From Zygnema cylindricum (lineage: Eukaryota > Streptophyta > Zygnematophyceae > Zygnematales > Zygnemataceae): a DNA stretch of 64,000 bases. The DNA is taken from contig JBBHKE010002817.1 of assembly GCA_037447655.1 (NCBI GenBank), positions 61,112 to 125,111 of the forward strand, in the 5' to 3' direction. Made by a program: the position numbers and the translations under genes. Below the pieces are notes generated by a model. That model was not told the DNA's origin. It did no database searches and saw only the letters and a program-made list of their open reading frames with translations. This document shows, in pieces, positions 52,925-64,000 of this stretch (the stretch's first letter is position 1; each line of letters opens with the position of its first letter).

Positions 52925-53320
52925 TTATGGGGAATGCATATCCTCTTCGTCCACCCAAGAGTCATCGTCAGCACCGTAGCCCTTCCAGCGCACCAAATAT
53001 TCGCTGGAGTTGGAATTCCGAGAGCGGCGCGACTGAAGGATCTCTTCCACCTCATACTCGTCCGAGGTACCCCAAACGGGTGGTAAAGGAGTATTTCGTC
53101 GTCGATTAGGAAACATCGAATCAGGGTCGCGGAATGGTCTAAGGAGGGAAACATGGAAGACATTATGGATATGCCAGTCCTTCGTAATACCCAACTTATA
53201 AGCCACTTCGCCCACACGGGAGAGAACTGTGAATGGCCGCGTGAATTTCGGTGCCAACTTGTTACAGAGGGCACCCGGCAAGGAGAGGTTTGCCATATTA
53301 AGGCGAACCTTTCCCCCCAC
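52925..53320 (-). pseudogene. J integrase C-terminus with chromodomain
   Basis: 131 aa: NKLAPKFTRPFTVLSRVGEV and HNVFHVSLLRPF are the GPY/F-type integrase end. EYEVEEILQSRRS...EYLVRWKGYGADDDSWVDEEDM is a chromodomain with its aromatic and acidic signature. Chromodomains bind methylated histone H3 tails and steer integration into heterochromatin. The domain ends at a natural stop. Confidence 0.92.
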
Positions 53321-53900
53321 GCGAAAGACGGCGTCCTTCCGGTGAGCGTCGGCCTGCGACTTTTGGCGATCCTTTGCTAACTAGAGCGCCTTGGCCGCCT
53401 TTTCAAGGTTTCCTTGCAGCGTTTTCGCAAAATCCCTAGCTGTTGGTGTTTGGCAGTCGGCTACCAATAAGTTTTGAGGAAAAGTGGGATGTTGTCTATT
53501 TAGAGAGAATGGCGTAGCATTCGTAGACGAGTGCACCGCACTGTTGTACGCCACCTCAATCGCTGTTAAATGGTCCACCCAATCCGTTTGGTGCACCGAG
53601 ACATAAGCCCGCAACGCTTCCTCTAGAGTTCGATTCACCCTTTCATTCTGACCATCAGTTTGAGTTGTGGAGTTGGCCAACTGCGTGCCACACAGCGCAA
53701 ATAGATTTCGCCAAAAGTGGCTCACGAATTTGCGATCACGGTCGCTGACGATCCTCTTCGGAAGTCCGTGATGGCGGAATATCTCCCAAAAGAATAAGTC
53801 CGCGATATCTCGTGTTGTGGCTGTGGTGGATGTGGGTAGGAAATGGGCCATTTTCGTCAAATAATCCAGGACAACGAAGATTGAGTCATAGCCCTCCTTA
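53321..53900 (-). pseudogene. J integrase core
   Basis: MTKMAHFLPT, then SDRDRKFVSHFWRNLF and TQTDGQNERVNRTLEEALRAY: the second catalytic aspartate and the glutamate of the DDE triad are visible. The first aspartate is near the join with RT. Frame changes occur at about 53350 and 53890. Confidence 0.85.
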
Positions 53901-54145
53901 TTCTATCTTCGAAAAATATTTAGCACCTCGAAGTCGATCTAATAATTCGTCTATCGTCGGTAATGGGTACGCATTCTTCACCGTTATTATGTTTAGTGCT
54001 CGGTAGTCTATACACATACGGAAACCTCCATCTTTCTTGTTTTGTCGAGCGTGCCCGAGAATCCCAAAGAAAGGGCCCACAGCCCGGGGTAGTTGTCCTC
54101 GGATTCCTGCAAAGAACCCCTCCCCCCCAAATGCGAAAGGCTTCC
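53901..54145 (-). pseudogene. J RT N-terminus
   Basis: [43 protein letters not shown], the start of a chromoviral RT. It breaks off and runs directly into integrase, so the YxDD region, RNase H and the integrase zinc site are deleted. Confidence 0.85.
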
Positions 54146-54149
54146 CAGA

Positions 54150-54885
54150 ATAATGATCATGCCCACTGCTGACCCCCCATCCTTCCCATAGATATGCATG
54201 CAAAGATAGGAGAAACACCGGAACCGGGAGTAAGAGTAATTGCATAGGGAGGCGAAAAGATCTCCCCTCCCCCTTCCTTTCCCATTAGGCCAGGAAAAGG
54301 GATTTGGGTTCTCGGTAATCGGGTCGGTCCTCCAATTTTGTACTTATCCACGGGAAGTCTATAGCATTTGTTCCCTCAAAACCCACTGTTTCGATACAAG
54401 GAGGTAGCCGTTTTACTCCGGGGAGTCCACGCCAAAGCAAAAAGAAACTACAAGCGAATACACAAATGCACTACCACGTTGACATATAGAAATAAATAGG
54501 GATGGCTGTTTCAGATTTAACAATATCACCTTGACCACAGAAATAAAATATAAGATGGAAGATATAAAAGATGGCGAAGCAAGCTTAACATACCCTCGGC
54601 AATTTACGATGACAAAGAGACAAGGGCGAACTCTCTCCCGATGGTAGTGTAAACAGGTATGGTACTCCTTCAACCCCCGGTGTCCGCAGTTCGGAACCGA
54701 CCAGACTCTTCTCAGTTTCAAGCAGCGAAAAATCCAAAAATCACCCAAAGGGACAATAGTGCCAACTACCCGCCCGAACTATGATTCCCACAATGGACAG
54801 ATCCAAAACAAAGATGGTAATAGAGTAAAACAAAACAAAGATCCTTCCAAAAGAAAGTTTGTTGTCTTTTCTGGGGGTTTTTTCT
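54150..54885 (-). repeat. Gypsy G4 3' LTR
   Basis: Matches 17500-18150 in several stretches (for example TTTCAGATTTAACAATATCACC at 54509 and 17787). It contains the catgcatat/C-tract motif at its left. Ends not resolved to the base; the right end joins the protease without the missing pol. Confidence 0.6.
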
Positions 54886-57800
54886 GGGGCAAATTTGGGG
54901 TCTGAGTTCACCCGGCATTTTCTGCAATGCGGAAGTGGTGATAAGGTTTGGAAGTGCTCCGGTGTCGACCGCAACGTCTTAGTACCCGCCGTACCCATTA
55001 AGTTTGAAGTTGCCAGTCCGGTTCAGAATGAGCGCTACTGACAAGGTTTTGTAGTCCCTATCCACCATAGGGGTTTTAGGCTCTGCGGACAAATATGCCT
55101 TCGGGGGTGGTGTTGGCCGGTAGACTTTGTCCTTGCCAGAATGAATTTCTTCTCCCAAGGCCTGAATGAGGGTATCTTCGGGCAGATTATGGGAGGAAGC
55201 GAGAGTCTTAACATGAGTCAAGGCATAGGGCATGAGGTGCCGGACTAGCATGAGAGCAGGCTTTGAGGAAGGGAGTGGGGCTCCCGGGGATGAAGCCGGC
55301 GAATCTGGCTCCCGATCCTTTTTGTTCTCCTCTTTGTAATCACTCTCAGAGCCAGAATCGGGCATTGGTGGAGTTTTGGGTGCCTCCTCGTCCGGACGTT
55401 CTGCCATGAACCGCTCGAACCAATCTTGGTTGCTCTGTTTGTCTTCTTCCAATGATTTCTTCTCCTGCTGTAGTTTCTCGCTCTTGTAATTTTCGAAACC
55501 GGGAGGCAATTTAGGCTTAGGAGGAGGAGGAGGAGGTTGGATAGGCTTAATCCCAAGACTTGTGTCACTGTTCAACACTACTGCCTGGGGCGTGAAAGAT
55601 AAAGGCCCGGTGGCCTTCCGGTTGTGGTCCTTCTGGCTCATTTTCTGCCTGTCCCTCCTCTGATCAGAGGTTGAAGAGCGGAGTTGTCTACGACTATCTC
55701 CCACTCCCACATTCCACGCTCCGTGAAGTAAACTGCTAGCATGGTGGGCATTTGGAGGTTCCAAATCCCAACCCATCATATCATCTTTGTTAGCACCCGG
55801 TGTGCTTTGAACCTGAAGCTCCGCTAGCTTTTGTAGTAACTCTTGTTTCTGTCTTTGGAGTCGTTGCGCTGCCGTAAGAGGAGCAGGCTGGTAAGTCGAC
55901 CCCAAACGAAGGGCAGCCAATTCTGCAGCCATGGCAGCCATCTGCTGACTCTGCTGTTGGATTATTATCTCCGGTGTAAGTCTTGCGGAAGCAGTCGTTA
56001 ATGGTTCTGGCGTCACTGGTGTAGGCAGCCCTGGGCGCTCCCAAGGATGAAGGAGTTGTAGGGGAAGAGGGTTAACGGCAGTCTCTCCTCCTCCCGTGAA
56101 CAGAGCGAATTGCATCATTTCCTTTGGTATCCCGTTCTTCCAGAAACATTGTCCCTCCTTGTGCCCCATAAAACCACAGGCCACGCATTTGTTACCCTCA
56201 GTGGTATACTTGCTCCGAATCTCGTTGGAGATCTGAGCATCGTCAAACTTAGGCAATTTGATTTGCCGCAGTTGGGACTGGGACATTTTCGAAGTTTCGC
56301 TCCGGAGAGTGGATCGGTAATTGTTCTTTGTGACCGGTGTCCTCTCCCCCCCCCCTGCTTTGAGCCTTTCTTCATACTGCTTCTGGCTCCTTTCAGAACG
56401 CTCTACATCCCATTCTTTCAACTTAAGGGCTAGCTTCGGTTTGAGTTTCCTGCTGCAGCGTTTCCATCCATGTCCAGGTTGTTGACAATTTAGGCAATTG
56501 TACAGAATTACCCGATCGTCGGTCCCCATTGCCGGTTCTGGCCCGCTGTCCACAGTTTGCTTCCCTTTAAGCTTCCGCAAAGGTTGGAGTTCCGCTTGTT
56601 CTTCCCCACTTAAGGAAGTTTCCCCGGCGAATCCTGCAAAATTTGCTCTTGCCTTGCCGGTCACGGCTTTTTCCCTCGCCTCACTGTGAACGAAGTGGTC
56701 GTATAACTTCATGGCCACCAGGGATATGTCCTTGGCCGAGGGATTTATGTCCTGGATGGCTTGTCCTACAATCCAGTTATCCAAGGCAGTCTGCCCTGTC
56801 TGTGCGAAGGAATTACGGACAGCAATGAAATACTTCGTAGCCATCGCAGGAAGATCAATGGTTGACAGCTTAGTTTTCTGGCACAGGCAGGATAGACGGT
56901 AGAAGAGAGTCTGGGGTGTCTCGCTCTTTAAGCATCGGAATTCCGTGAATTCCTTGATGGCCGATTCGTTCCTTTAAGTGTGGAGGAGTCGCCAGATATT
57001 CAGAAGGGTGGTGCAAGGAGTAGGATTTGCCACCATGCGTGTTGCTGCCCGAGCTGCCTGAATAGCTTGCAGCTGGTTAACATAGGCCCTTCCTTGGGCC
57101 TGCACCTTCATATCATCGGTGAATGTGGCTGTCACAGGGGTGGCCGCCGCTGCCGCCAAGTCAACCTCAGCTTGTAAAACGGCCGCATCAAGAGTATGAT
57201 CGGAGATCTTGATGCTAGGGGCCATCAAAAGAGGTTGAAGCTCCTTATAGTCTGCCAACGCCCCTCCAGAGAGGTAGTTGACCATCATGGGAAAGAGAGT
57301 CGTCTCGAAGTCATCCGCCATTGCTCCTCCCCTGTACTTATTGATTTCCGATTGGGTGAAAGATTTCCACAACAACTCGAAATCTGAGAAAGCGATCCCC
57401 GAACTGTCCCCTGTAAATATTCGAATATCCCCCATTTCTTTCTCTTCTTCCGCTGATTTGGTGAACTGAGAAAAGGAGAGGCCGGTGGGACTAACGAACT
57501 GTGCCGGCGAAGTAACCCCTTTGTCCTCTTCTTCGGGACCAGAACCGCCTTCTCATCCAATAGGAGATGCTGCTCTGCGAGGCGCGGATACTCCTCCCGC
57601 AGAGGAAGTACCAACCCCTGAAAGAATGGCTGGAGGAAGGGTATTCCTCACGGGGAGAATTCCTGGCCCCCGGTGAGCAGAGGGTGTCTGCGTCTGAAGA
57701 CTTGTTTCTCCTGATGTAGTGGAAGGAAGAGCCCACCCCCCTTCGTTTACTCCTCTATATCCACGGGAATACCTTTCGTCCTGAAGAACTGTCTCCTCTG

Positions 57801-58160
57801 AAGGGATGTGGATCCGAGGTCTGTTCAAAGGTTGATCTCCGTGCAAAGATGGAGAAGAAGACGACGAAGGCCAGTTCTGAGGAGAAGGAGTTCGTCTCCG
57901 GAAAGGAATCAGTTTCCGGGGCCGTCTTCGAGAGGTTTTAGGAGGAGTTCCGGAACTAGAGGATGGGGAATGCCTGTGAGGAGGAGAGTAGACGTCTGGC
58001 TTGTAGGGTAAATTCAGCGGACGTGGGGACCCACGGTCGGCTCCAGTAAGGGAAACGGAAGGAGATGGAGAGGAGATGGGATTGTCCCGGGGTTCTGCTG
58101 CCAGAGCCTGGGAGTGGGAGGTAGGAGGATGAGGAGGGTACGGTAACAACGTCGGAGATG
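54886..58160 (-). mobile_element. Gypsy G4 internal part (gag and protease only)
   Basis: Best gag of the G family. Pol (methyltransferase to integrase) is deleted: the protease text stops after QICP and LTR follows. The 5' end is truncated near 58160 against the rDNA-like stretch. Confidence 0.85.
54895..58149 (-). pseudogene. Gypsy G4 gag-protease with Pro/Ser-rich N-terminus
   Basis: One frame from 58149 to 54895 broken only by a few stops (TGA 57553, TAA 56974, TAA 54979). It has a Pro/Ser/Arg-rich N-terminal part (about 230 aa), capsid from MGDIRIFTGDSSG (57435), an Ala-rich helix, then two zinc knuckles CLNCQQPGHGWKRC (about 56456-56497) and CVACGFMGHKEGQC (about 56147-56188). After that come a Gln-rich coil, a Pro-rich stretch and the retropepsin start GYGGY...DVAVDTGALPNLIT with DTGA intact. 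The stops look like ordinary C-to-T decay. In the intact element this would be followed by the methyltransferase. Confidence 0.88.
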
Positions 58161-58332
58161 CCGCAATGGGTTATTCGCAGCCAAGTCCGCAAACGCGCGA
58201 GTGTTCGGATGCCGTTCACAGACTAGATGGCGGTGGGCTCAGGTCACGGTCACCTTCACGAGGCTTTCCGCGTCCGGTTCTAAGATATATTCGGGTCTTT
58301 TTGGAGACAGAAAGGGAAACAACTTCTCACCG
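58161..58332. other. Unassigned stretch before the 18S end
   Basis: Contains gagtgttcggat, which also occurs in 18S rRNA, but not the conserved GTCGTAACAAGG just upstream of the 18S end. It is either strongly diverged or an unrelated sequence joined to it. Confidence 0.4.
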
Positions 58333-58362
58333 TTCCGTAGGTGAACCTGCGGAAGGATCATT
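58333..58362 (+). rRNA. 3' end of 18S rRNA (fragment)
   Basis: TTCCGTAGGTGAACCTGCGG followed by AAGGATCATT is the near-universal 3' terminus of eukaryotic 18S rRNA (about 30 nt). Only this end is recognisable. Confidence 0.85.
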
Positions 58363-58601
58363 GACACAAATCAGCCACAACTGATTGTGTTGTACAGACA
58401 AAGCGAACACATTCTTCTCTTTGGGGCGCTGCCTACACGCATCCTGTCTGAAAATAGGCTCCGGCCCCTCTCTAAGCCGAAGGTTTGCGCCTCGACCATG
58501 ATGTCGCTAGCGGCGTCCGAAGTCTTTGGCGCGTCTTGCCTCCCCCTAAAATCGGGGTTAAAAGCTTGGTGTGGGGGTTACCTCTCCAATACACACATGT
58601 T
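58363..58601 (+). other. ITS1-like spacer, interrupted by copia D
   Basis: Follows the 18S end directly. It has GC-rich, hairpin-prone sequence (ccggcccctctctaagccg) typical of ITS1. No 5.8S is reached because the D LTR starts at 58602. Could identify the organism by search. Confidence 0.65.
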
Positions 58602-59557
58602 TGTGGGTTTCAAAGCTTTATCCTCAATAGATAAGGCTGTGAGGGGAGGTTTACTACTTATAATATTTTTGGGTCCTTGAAGTTGTAACACTTACCTTGT
58701 ATAGTGTGATAGTGGATTAGTAACTCTGCAGTGTAGTGTACCGTCACATAGACACGCGTCAGTATGAGGGACAATTCACAAAAAGCGAAATGGCCTTGGA
58801 CACATGTAACATATCGAACAAAGTCAAACCGGCGCATCGGACGGACGAAAAGGAAAAACGGACATCTGGGAAAACAAGGGTGAAGAACAAATACAGGACG
58901 TCGATTTGAACAGAACTAACGGATACGATTTCAGTGTGGAACACAGGTGACAAGGTGCTCCGTAAGCACCCCAAATATTTGTACAGGATTAACCACAACC
59001 GGTTGGACTTATTAACTACTGCTGACTAAGAAGCAACATTATGTGTACGGCACGAAATTAAGAAAACCTGAACAAACGGTTTTTGGAGTCTAGTTAATTA
59101 AAATTTAGTATGTCACTGTTTGATTTAGGATAGTGGCAAACGGGATTCTTTGGAAGTACATTAGGTACTCTATCGTACTACAGTACACTACGACTATTCA
59201 GATACCACAATCTGATTGGTCAAGTAGATAGACACTCAGTGTATAAAGCTTAGGACTTAGAAATATTTTGACAACCAGTTTTGAGATAATGCAAATCTGA
59301 ATGCAGTTTTTGGGAAACTTGCAGATGTCATATCTTATGGTTTACTTGTTCAATTGTGTTGTACTTTTGGGAATTAACAGTGTGTATGCTGGTCATATTG
59401 TATGCTCAATTTGGTGTGATTTGTACTTATGAATCAGGTTTTATAGTGAGTGAAACATCAGTGTTTGATTGGATTATTGGTTAGCTTCTGTTTAAGTTAT
59501 GTCTACTTCTACTACTACTGCTGCAGCTCCATCTGTACCAGTGGTCATAAAACAACA
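58602..59557 (+). repeat. Copia D 5' LTR
   Basis: 956 bp from TGTGGGTTTC to AACAACA. Promoter region: GTAC cores at 59157-59187, ATTGG at 59215-59219, AGTAGATAG and TATA box GTATAAAG at 59241-59248. It lacks the tRNA-like block and hairpin of the other families as far as I can see. Gag starts inside it at 59499. Confidence 0.88.
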
Positions 59558-60434
59558 GGTTATGGGCTTGTCTCTAAGAATACCAGTCTTTAATGGGCAA
59601 AAATATGCTTACTGGGCAGATATGGTTGAGTCATATTTTGAAACTGCATGTTTGTTGGAGGTGATAGATGGATCTCTTGATGAGGCTGATCCATCATGGG
59701 CAAAGAAAAACTCATCAGCTCGAAACGCTCTGAAGCTTTGTCTTTCGGAAAACATGGTTATGTCTCGAATGAAAATGAAAAAGGTGAAAGATATTTGGAC
59801 TTCCCTCAAAGCGTCTTATGAGAAGGCGAATGTTCAGGAGGAACTTTTGTTGGCAGGAAAAATCTGGGATTACAAATACTCGCGGGGAACGATGTCGAAA
59901 TATACTAATAATTTTCAAACTCTTATTGATTCTCATTCGTGTGATGGTGGCTCTTTCCCAAAGTTTCACCAGGCTGCTTTAATCATTAGAGGTCTTCCTA
60001 GCAGTATGAAAGATGCATATGCTGAATTGAAAAAGCATGATAAAGCTGACTGGACACTTCAGTTAGCTATCAATATTATTTTGGAAGAAGAATCTACTTC
60101 AAAGATGCTTAATGGAGAAAAGCAAGTAGAAGCTTTTAACACATATTTTGAAAAAAAAGGACAGTTCAATCAGTCAAAGAATCAGTGTAATCAGCTCAGA
60201 AACCAGGGTCTTAAGAATCCAGGACAATTTAATCAGTTTAATCAAGGGCAAAATAGGCAGTCTTTTACTACATGCTTTTATTGTTCACAGAAAAATCATG
60301 GATATAGGTATGTCATAAGCTCAAAAAGGCAAATGAAATTGGTTTATATAGGCCAAGGTGGCAGCAGAGTCAGTTTAATTAGGGCTTTTCTGGTAATCGT
60401 TTACAAAACAACTCATTGTTTTCTTCGTCTGTAA
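59499..60434 (+). pseudogene. Copia D gag
   Basis: 311 aa open, starting MSTSTTTAAAPSV inside the LTR. It has VMGLSLRIPVFNGQKYAYW, capsid-like helices (LLLAGKIWDYKYSRGTMSKY, LIIRGLPSSMKDAYAEL), an Asn/Gln-rich stretch, and a knuckle CFYCSQKNHGYRY whose last cysteine is gone. A frameshift leads to the protease. Confidence 0.88.
59558..59569 (+). other. Copia D primer-binding site
   Basis: GGTTATGGGCTT directly after the LTR. Matches the initiator tRNA-Met anticodon-arm complement at 10 of 12 bases. Confidence 0.75.
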
Positions 60435-60439
60435 CTCAG

Positions 60440-60747
60440 GAAGATGAGTCATCTGGTTTCGATGAGCAGGACACATTGGAGTTATTTGCAATGGCGGCGG
60501 CGATGGAAGGATCCAAGGACGCCGGGTGGATCATGGACACATGAGCATCGGCTCACATGTGTTGGAATAAGGACGCTTTTACTACTCTACAGACTACACC
60601 TGCAAGGAATAAATATCATGCTTGTGGCATGAGTGTCCATACTTCTGCTCATGGAGATGTTTCATTACTGCTAGATGTAGAAGGGAATTCGGTTGAAAAA
60701 AAAAGAATCTGTTTTCTACGTCTCTAGTTGAAAGCAAAGGCTTTGAG
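60440..60747 (+). pseudogene. Copia D protease
   Basis: Frame reads ELFAMAAAMEGSKDAGWIMD, then T, a TGA stop, and ASAHMCWNKDAF: the active site DTGASAHMC has its glycine codon changed to TGA (60542-60544). Further frameshifts follow at a poly-A run (60698-60706). Confidence 0.8.
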
Positions 60748-63657
60748 GTGACCCTTAAAGGGGGTAGACAGGTTGTCAACGAACTAGAAAAAGTAGCAGT
60801 CACAGGAACAAGAGATAAAAGCAAAATGTATCGCATGGATATGGCAGATTCTAAGGAAAATGATGTTATCTACTCGATTGTGATATCTGAGAATGAGTTA
60901 TGGCATAAAAGGCTAGGTCATGTTAATTATGACAGCTTGAAAAACATGGTGAAATCTGGCAAAATAGAAGGTGTTTCATTAACAGATCAGCCAGTTAAAA
61001 CATGTGAAGGCTGCTCTTTGGGAAAAATTCACATGCTGCCTTTTCTAGAAGAATCCGAGCACAGGTCAACGCAAGTCTTGCAACTCATTCATTCTGATGT
61101 GTTGGGACTGGCTCAGGTACCATCTACTTGGGGGGTTCGCTGCATGCTAATTTTTACCAATGACTTTTCACGGTTCACTAGGGTGTACTTCATGAAAGAG
61201 AAAAGTGAGGTTTTTTCACACTTCAAACACTACAAAGCTTAGGCGGAGAAGCTACATGGTGTTCCAATTCTGGAACTCAGATCAGATAATAGAGGCAAAT
61301 ACATGTCCAATGAGTTTAAGCAGTTCCTTTTGGATGAAGGCATCGGTCGCCAGTTGACTGTTCCATACACACCTCAACAAAATGGTGTTTCAGAGAGGTT
61401 AAATAGAACGGTTACAGAGTGTGCTATATCTATGCTTGCTGATAAGAGTATAGATATGAAATTCTGGGCTGAGGCCCTAAATTGTGCAGTTTATATCAAA
61501 AATAGACTCAGATCAAGATCGGTTAGCACAACACCTTTTGAATTATGGACAGGCATAAAACCACAGGTTAGTCATTTTAGAGTGTTTGGCAGTAAATGCT
61601 TTATCTTAAATATTTCTCAGTCTACATGGAAAATGGAACCAGAAGGGTTACCGGAAATTATAATGGGGTATGATGAATATTCGAAAAGATATAGGATATA
61701 TGTTATAGAAAAGGACAAGGTTGTACTATCAAAAAATGTTATTGTAAATGATGAAGGAGATTCAACAGATTTATTTACAATGACTAACAAACAAGCTGTA
61801 GAGAAATCTTAGGAATATGTCATTTTTGATACAATAAAAACCACTTACTTTCCAGTGGTTCAGCAACCTATTGCAGAGCGAGTTTCTTCTGAGCAACAGG
61901 ATCATGTACAGCCTCAGCATGAGCCAGCTGAGGGGCTTCAGGAGCAAACACGACAGTTTACAAGACAGACAAGGAACGCAAGAAATCCGTCAGTCTCCGC
62001 CTCAAAATTTCAGGGGGGGAGGAGATCTAGCAGCCGTCTGCAATCAGGTTCCCACTTTGCATTTTCTTCAACTTCAGGAGAATCTTTGACCATCTGGGAG
62101 GCCTTCTCATCAACCGAAAGAACTCACTGGATTGAGGCAGCAAATGACGAGATGAAATCAATAATGGAAGCTCAAACATGGGAGTTAGTTGATCTTCCTC
62201 CGGACCGGAAAGCTATTGGTAGCAAATAGGTGTTCAAATTTAAGTTAAATCCGGATCGAACAATCGAGAGATAGAAAGACAGACTTGTGGCAAAAGGCTA
62301 CAATTAGAAGGAGGGAATTGATTTTGAGGAAACCTTCTCTCCGGTGGTAAGGTTTCCAACTGTCACAATTCTGTTGAGTCTAACTGCAGTTGAAAATATG
62401 GAAGTTCATCAAATGAATGTTAAAACATTTTTTTTTTATGGAGAGCTTGAAGAAACTATCTATATGAATCAACCAGAGATGTATAAAGAGAGAGGAAAGG
62501 AAAAACTAGTTTGCAAACTGCAGATATCTTTGTATGGGCTGAAACAAGCCCTTAGACAATGGAACTTGAAGTTGGATGAGTTCCTAACTGGACTAGGTTT
62601 TAAAAGATTAAGTTCAGATCACTGTGTGTATGTTCTACAAGGAAATGATGGGATACTCTATATTGTTGTACATGTAGATGATCTGCTGCTTATCAGCAAA
62701 TCTATGGATGAAATAAATAGTATTAAATGAGCCTTAAAATTCAGATTTGAGATGAAGGATCTTGGTGAAGCCAAATATATATTAGGGATACAAGTAGAGA
62801 GAGATAGAAATAAGAGATAGATAATGTTAACTCAAAAGGAAGCCATAGGATTCATGCTTGAAAAATTTGGAATGAAGGAAGTAAAAGGGTGTGTAACTCC
62901 TATGGAATTCCGGCAAAAATTAGAGGAAAGTAACTCTGATTCAGGAATTCTAGTTAGTGAGAGCATAGAGTTAGGGGAGGAGGACTTTATGGCATTAGAA
63001 CCATACAGGCAGGTAGTCGATAGCCTCATATATTTTATGAACTGCACGAGGCCTAACATTACAGCTGCAGTTGGCTCTTTAAGTAGAAGTCTGCAGAATT
63101 CGAAAACGGCTGATTGGGAGGCTGCAAAAATAGTTCTGAGATACCTTGCAGGAACTCAAAACCTCAAGCTTTTTCTTGGAGGAGGAGAAGTCAAACTGCA
63201 AACTTGAAGCGATGCCAGTTATGGTGACATGCGTAGCAGAAAATCTACTACAGGTTTTGTTTTGCAGATTGGAAATGGAACTTGCTACTGGAGCAACAAA
63301 CATCAAAAGGTCACAGCTCAGTAAACAATGGAATCGGAATATATGGCAGCAAGCTCTGCCCTCAAGGAACTCTTATGGGTAAAGGCACTTTTACAAGAAT
63401 TGAGATATATGCAAACTGGTCCACAGATCATCTGGTGTGACAACCAGGCAGCAATTGCAATAGCCTCCAAACCCAGCCACCACTTTAAAAGTAAGCACAT
63501 GGATGTCAGAATTCATTTTGTCAGAGAAAAGGTGCTTGCTAGAGTCATAAAAGTATGCAATTTGCCTAATGAAAACATGGTTGCAGACATGCTAACCAAA
63601 GCTCTCCCTGCACCTAAATTACAATTCTGTAGACAGGCTATTTGTTTGGGTGAATAG
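60748..63657 (+). pseudogene. Copia D pol: integrase, RT, RNase H
   Basis: Six open pieces in nearly one frame. Integrase zinc site LWHKRLGHVNYDSLKNM...CEGCSLGK and core ending EQ-type PQQNGVSERLNRTV. A TAG replaces Trp at about 61243. The linker follows; RT has VHVDDLL (62670s) and KLQISLYGLKQALRQWN. RNase H includes YMAASSALKELLWVKALLQE and CDNQAAIAIASKP. Stops replace Trp, Tyr and Gln alike (near 62226, 62271, 62306), so they are mutations and not a code change. Confidence 0.92.
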
Positions 63658-63680
63658 CTGAGTCTAAACCTTTAGGGGAG

Positions 63681-64000
63681 TGTTGGTTTCAAAGCTTTAT
63701 CCTTAGTAGATAATGATGTGAGGGGAGGTTTACTACTTTAAATATTTTTGGGTTCTTGAAGTACTAATACTTACCTTGTATAGTGTGACAGTGGATTAGT
63801 AACTCTGGAGTGTAGTGTACGGTCACATAGACACGCGTCAGTATGAGGGACAATTGAGAAAAAGCGGAATGGCCGTAGACACATGTAACATATTGAACAA
63901 AGTCAAACCGGCGCATCGGACGGACAAAAAAGAAAACCGGACATCTGGGAAAACAAGGGTGAAGAACAAATACAGGACGTCGATTTGAACAGAACTAACG
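63681..64000 (+). repeat. Copia D 3' LTR (first 320 bp)
   Basis: TGTTGGTTTCAAAGC after the polypurine tract AGGGGAG (63674-63680), matching 58602 onward. Confidence 0.92.

Larger units (their letters stand above)
52846..54145 (-). mobile_element. Chromovirus J, internally deleted
   Basis: Minus-strand Ty3/gypsy remnant of a different clade from G: RT start, integrase and a C-terminal chromodomain. RT is joined to integrase by a deletion. No LTRs found. Confidence 0.85.
58602..64000 (+). mobile_element. Copia D, runs off the right edge
   Basis: Plus-strand copia with 5' LTR 58602-59557, degraded gag-pol, polypurine AGGGGAG and the first 320 bp of the 3' LTR. The two LTRs differ at roughly 20-25 of 320 positions by eye (about 93% identity), so it is older than B. 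The target duplication cannot be tested. Confidence 0.9.

Noticed and set aside
57808-58011. Arg-rich plus-strand frame
   Set aside because: Complement of the Pro/Ser-rich gag N-terminus of G4.
61243-62310. In-frame TAG codons in copia D pol as a sign of a changed genetic code
   Set aside because: They replace Trp, Tyr and Gln alike when compared with copia B, and B has a 958-aa frame ending normally. Ordinary mutation explains them.

Overview
This is a eukaryotic window made almost wholly of LTR retrotransposons stacked inside one another. I see no complete host gene. The order of parts is: an older Ty3/gypsy family ('G', at least six copies), a chromodomain gypsy remnant ('J'), and several related Ty1/copia families (A, B, D, E, H, I, L, O, plus solo LTRs F and K). 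A C-terminal 18S rRNA motif followed by ITS1-like sequence (58333-58601) shows nuclear DNA. I suspect a streptophyte (charophyte) alga, with low confidence. The reasons are plant-like CCAAT, G-box and TATA motifs in the LTRs, and a gypsy family that carries a cytosine methyltransferase. From memory, retrotransposon-borne methyltransferases were reported for dinoflagellates and the charophyte Klebsormidium (de Mendoza and colleagues, 2018).

Layout. 1-18965: gypsy G1 (minus strand) is broken by copia O (1-1453 and 5896-6586), which is itself broken by copia A (1454-5895, duplication TATTG). G1 is broken a second time by the young copia B (8634-15082, duplication AGAGT, near-identical 1049-bp LTRs). 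17437-18965 is gypsy LTR sequence. 18966-26268: two 5'-truncated G copies (G2, G3) in tandem on the minus strand, separated by a plus-strand retropepsin fragment and a 10-N gap. 27088-35822: truncated LTR K, G5 (minus; gag, protease, methyltransferase), a truncated B-type LTR, and G6 (plus; methyltransferase end, RT, RNase H, integrase). 35823-38122: the least TE-like stretch, with one candidate host exon, a GTAC-rich block and a minisatellite. 38123-44720: decayed copia E with solo LTR F inside one LTR. 44721-52850: solo LTR H1 and fragments of copia I, L and H2. 52850-58160: chromovirus remnant J and gypsy G4. 58160-64000: rDNA fragment interrupted by copia D, which runs off the window.

The G family, pieced together from its copies, reads: Pro/Ser-rich N-terminus, gag with two zinc knuckles, retropepsin, a C5-cytosine DNA methyltransferase with motifs I, IV, VI, VIII and X in order, RT with YIDD, RNase H, integrase, and a PHD-like zinc finger where chromoviruses carry a chromodomain. 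One element would thus carry both a DNA-methylation writer and a putative histone reader. No copy here is intact.

The copia families share an unusual layout. The primer-binding site matches the anticodon arm of initiator tRNA-Met (as in Drosophila copia) and is itself translated. The gag start codon lies inside the 5' LTR. Each of several LTR families carries a tRNA-like block with a B-box on the antisense strand, a hairpin with a constant loop and covarying stem, and a promoter block with CCAAT, clustered GTAC and TATA motifs.
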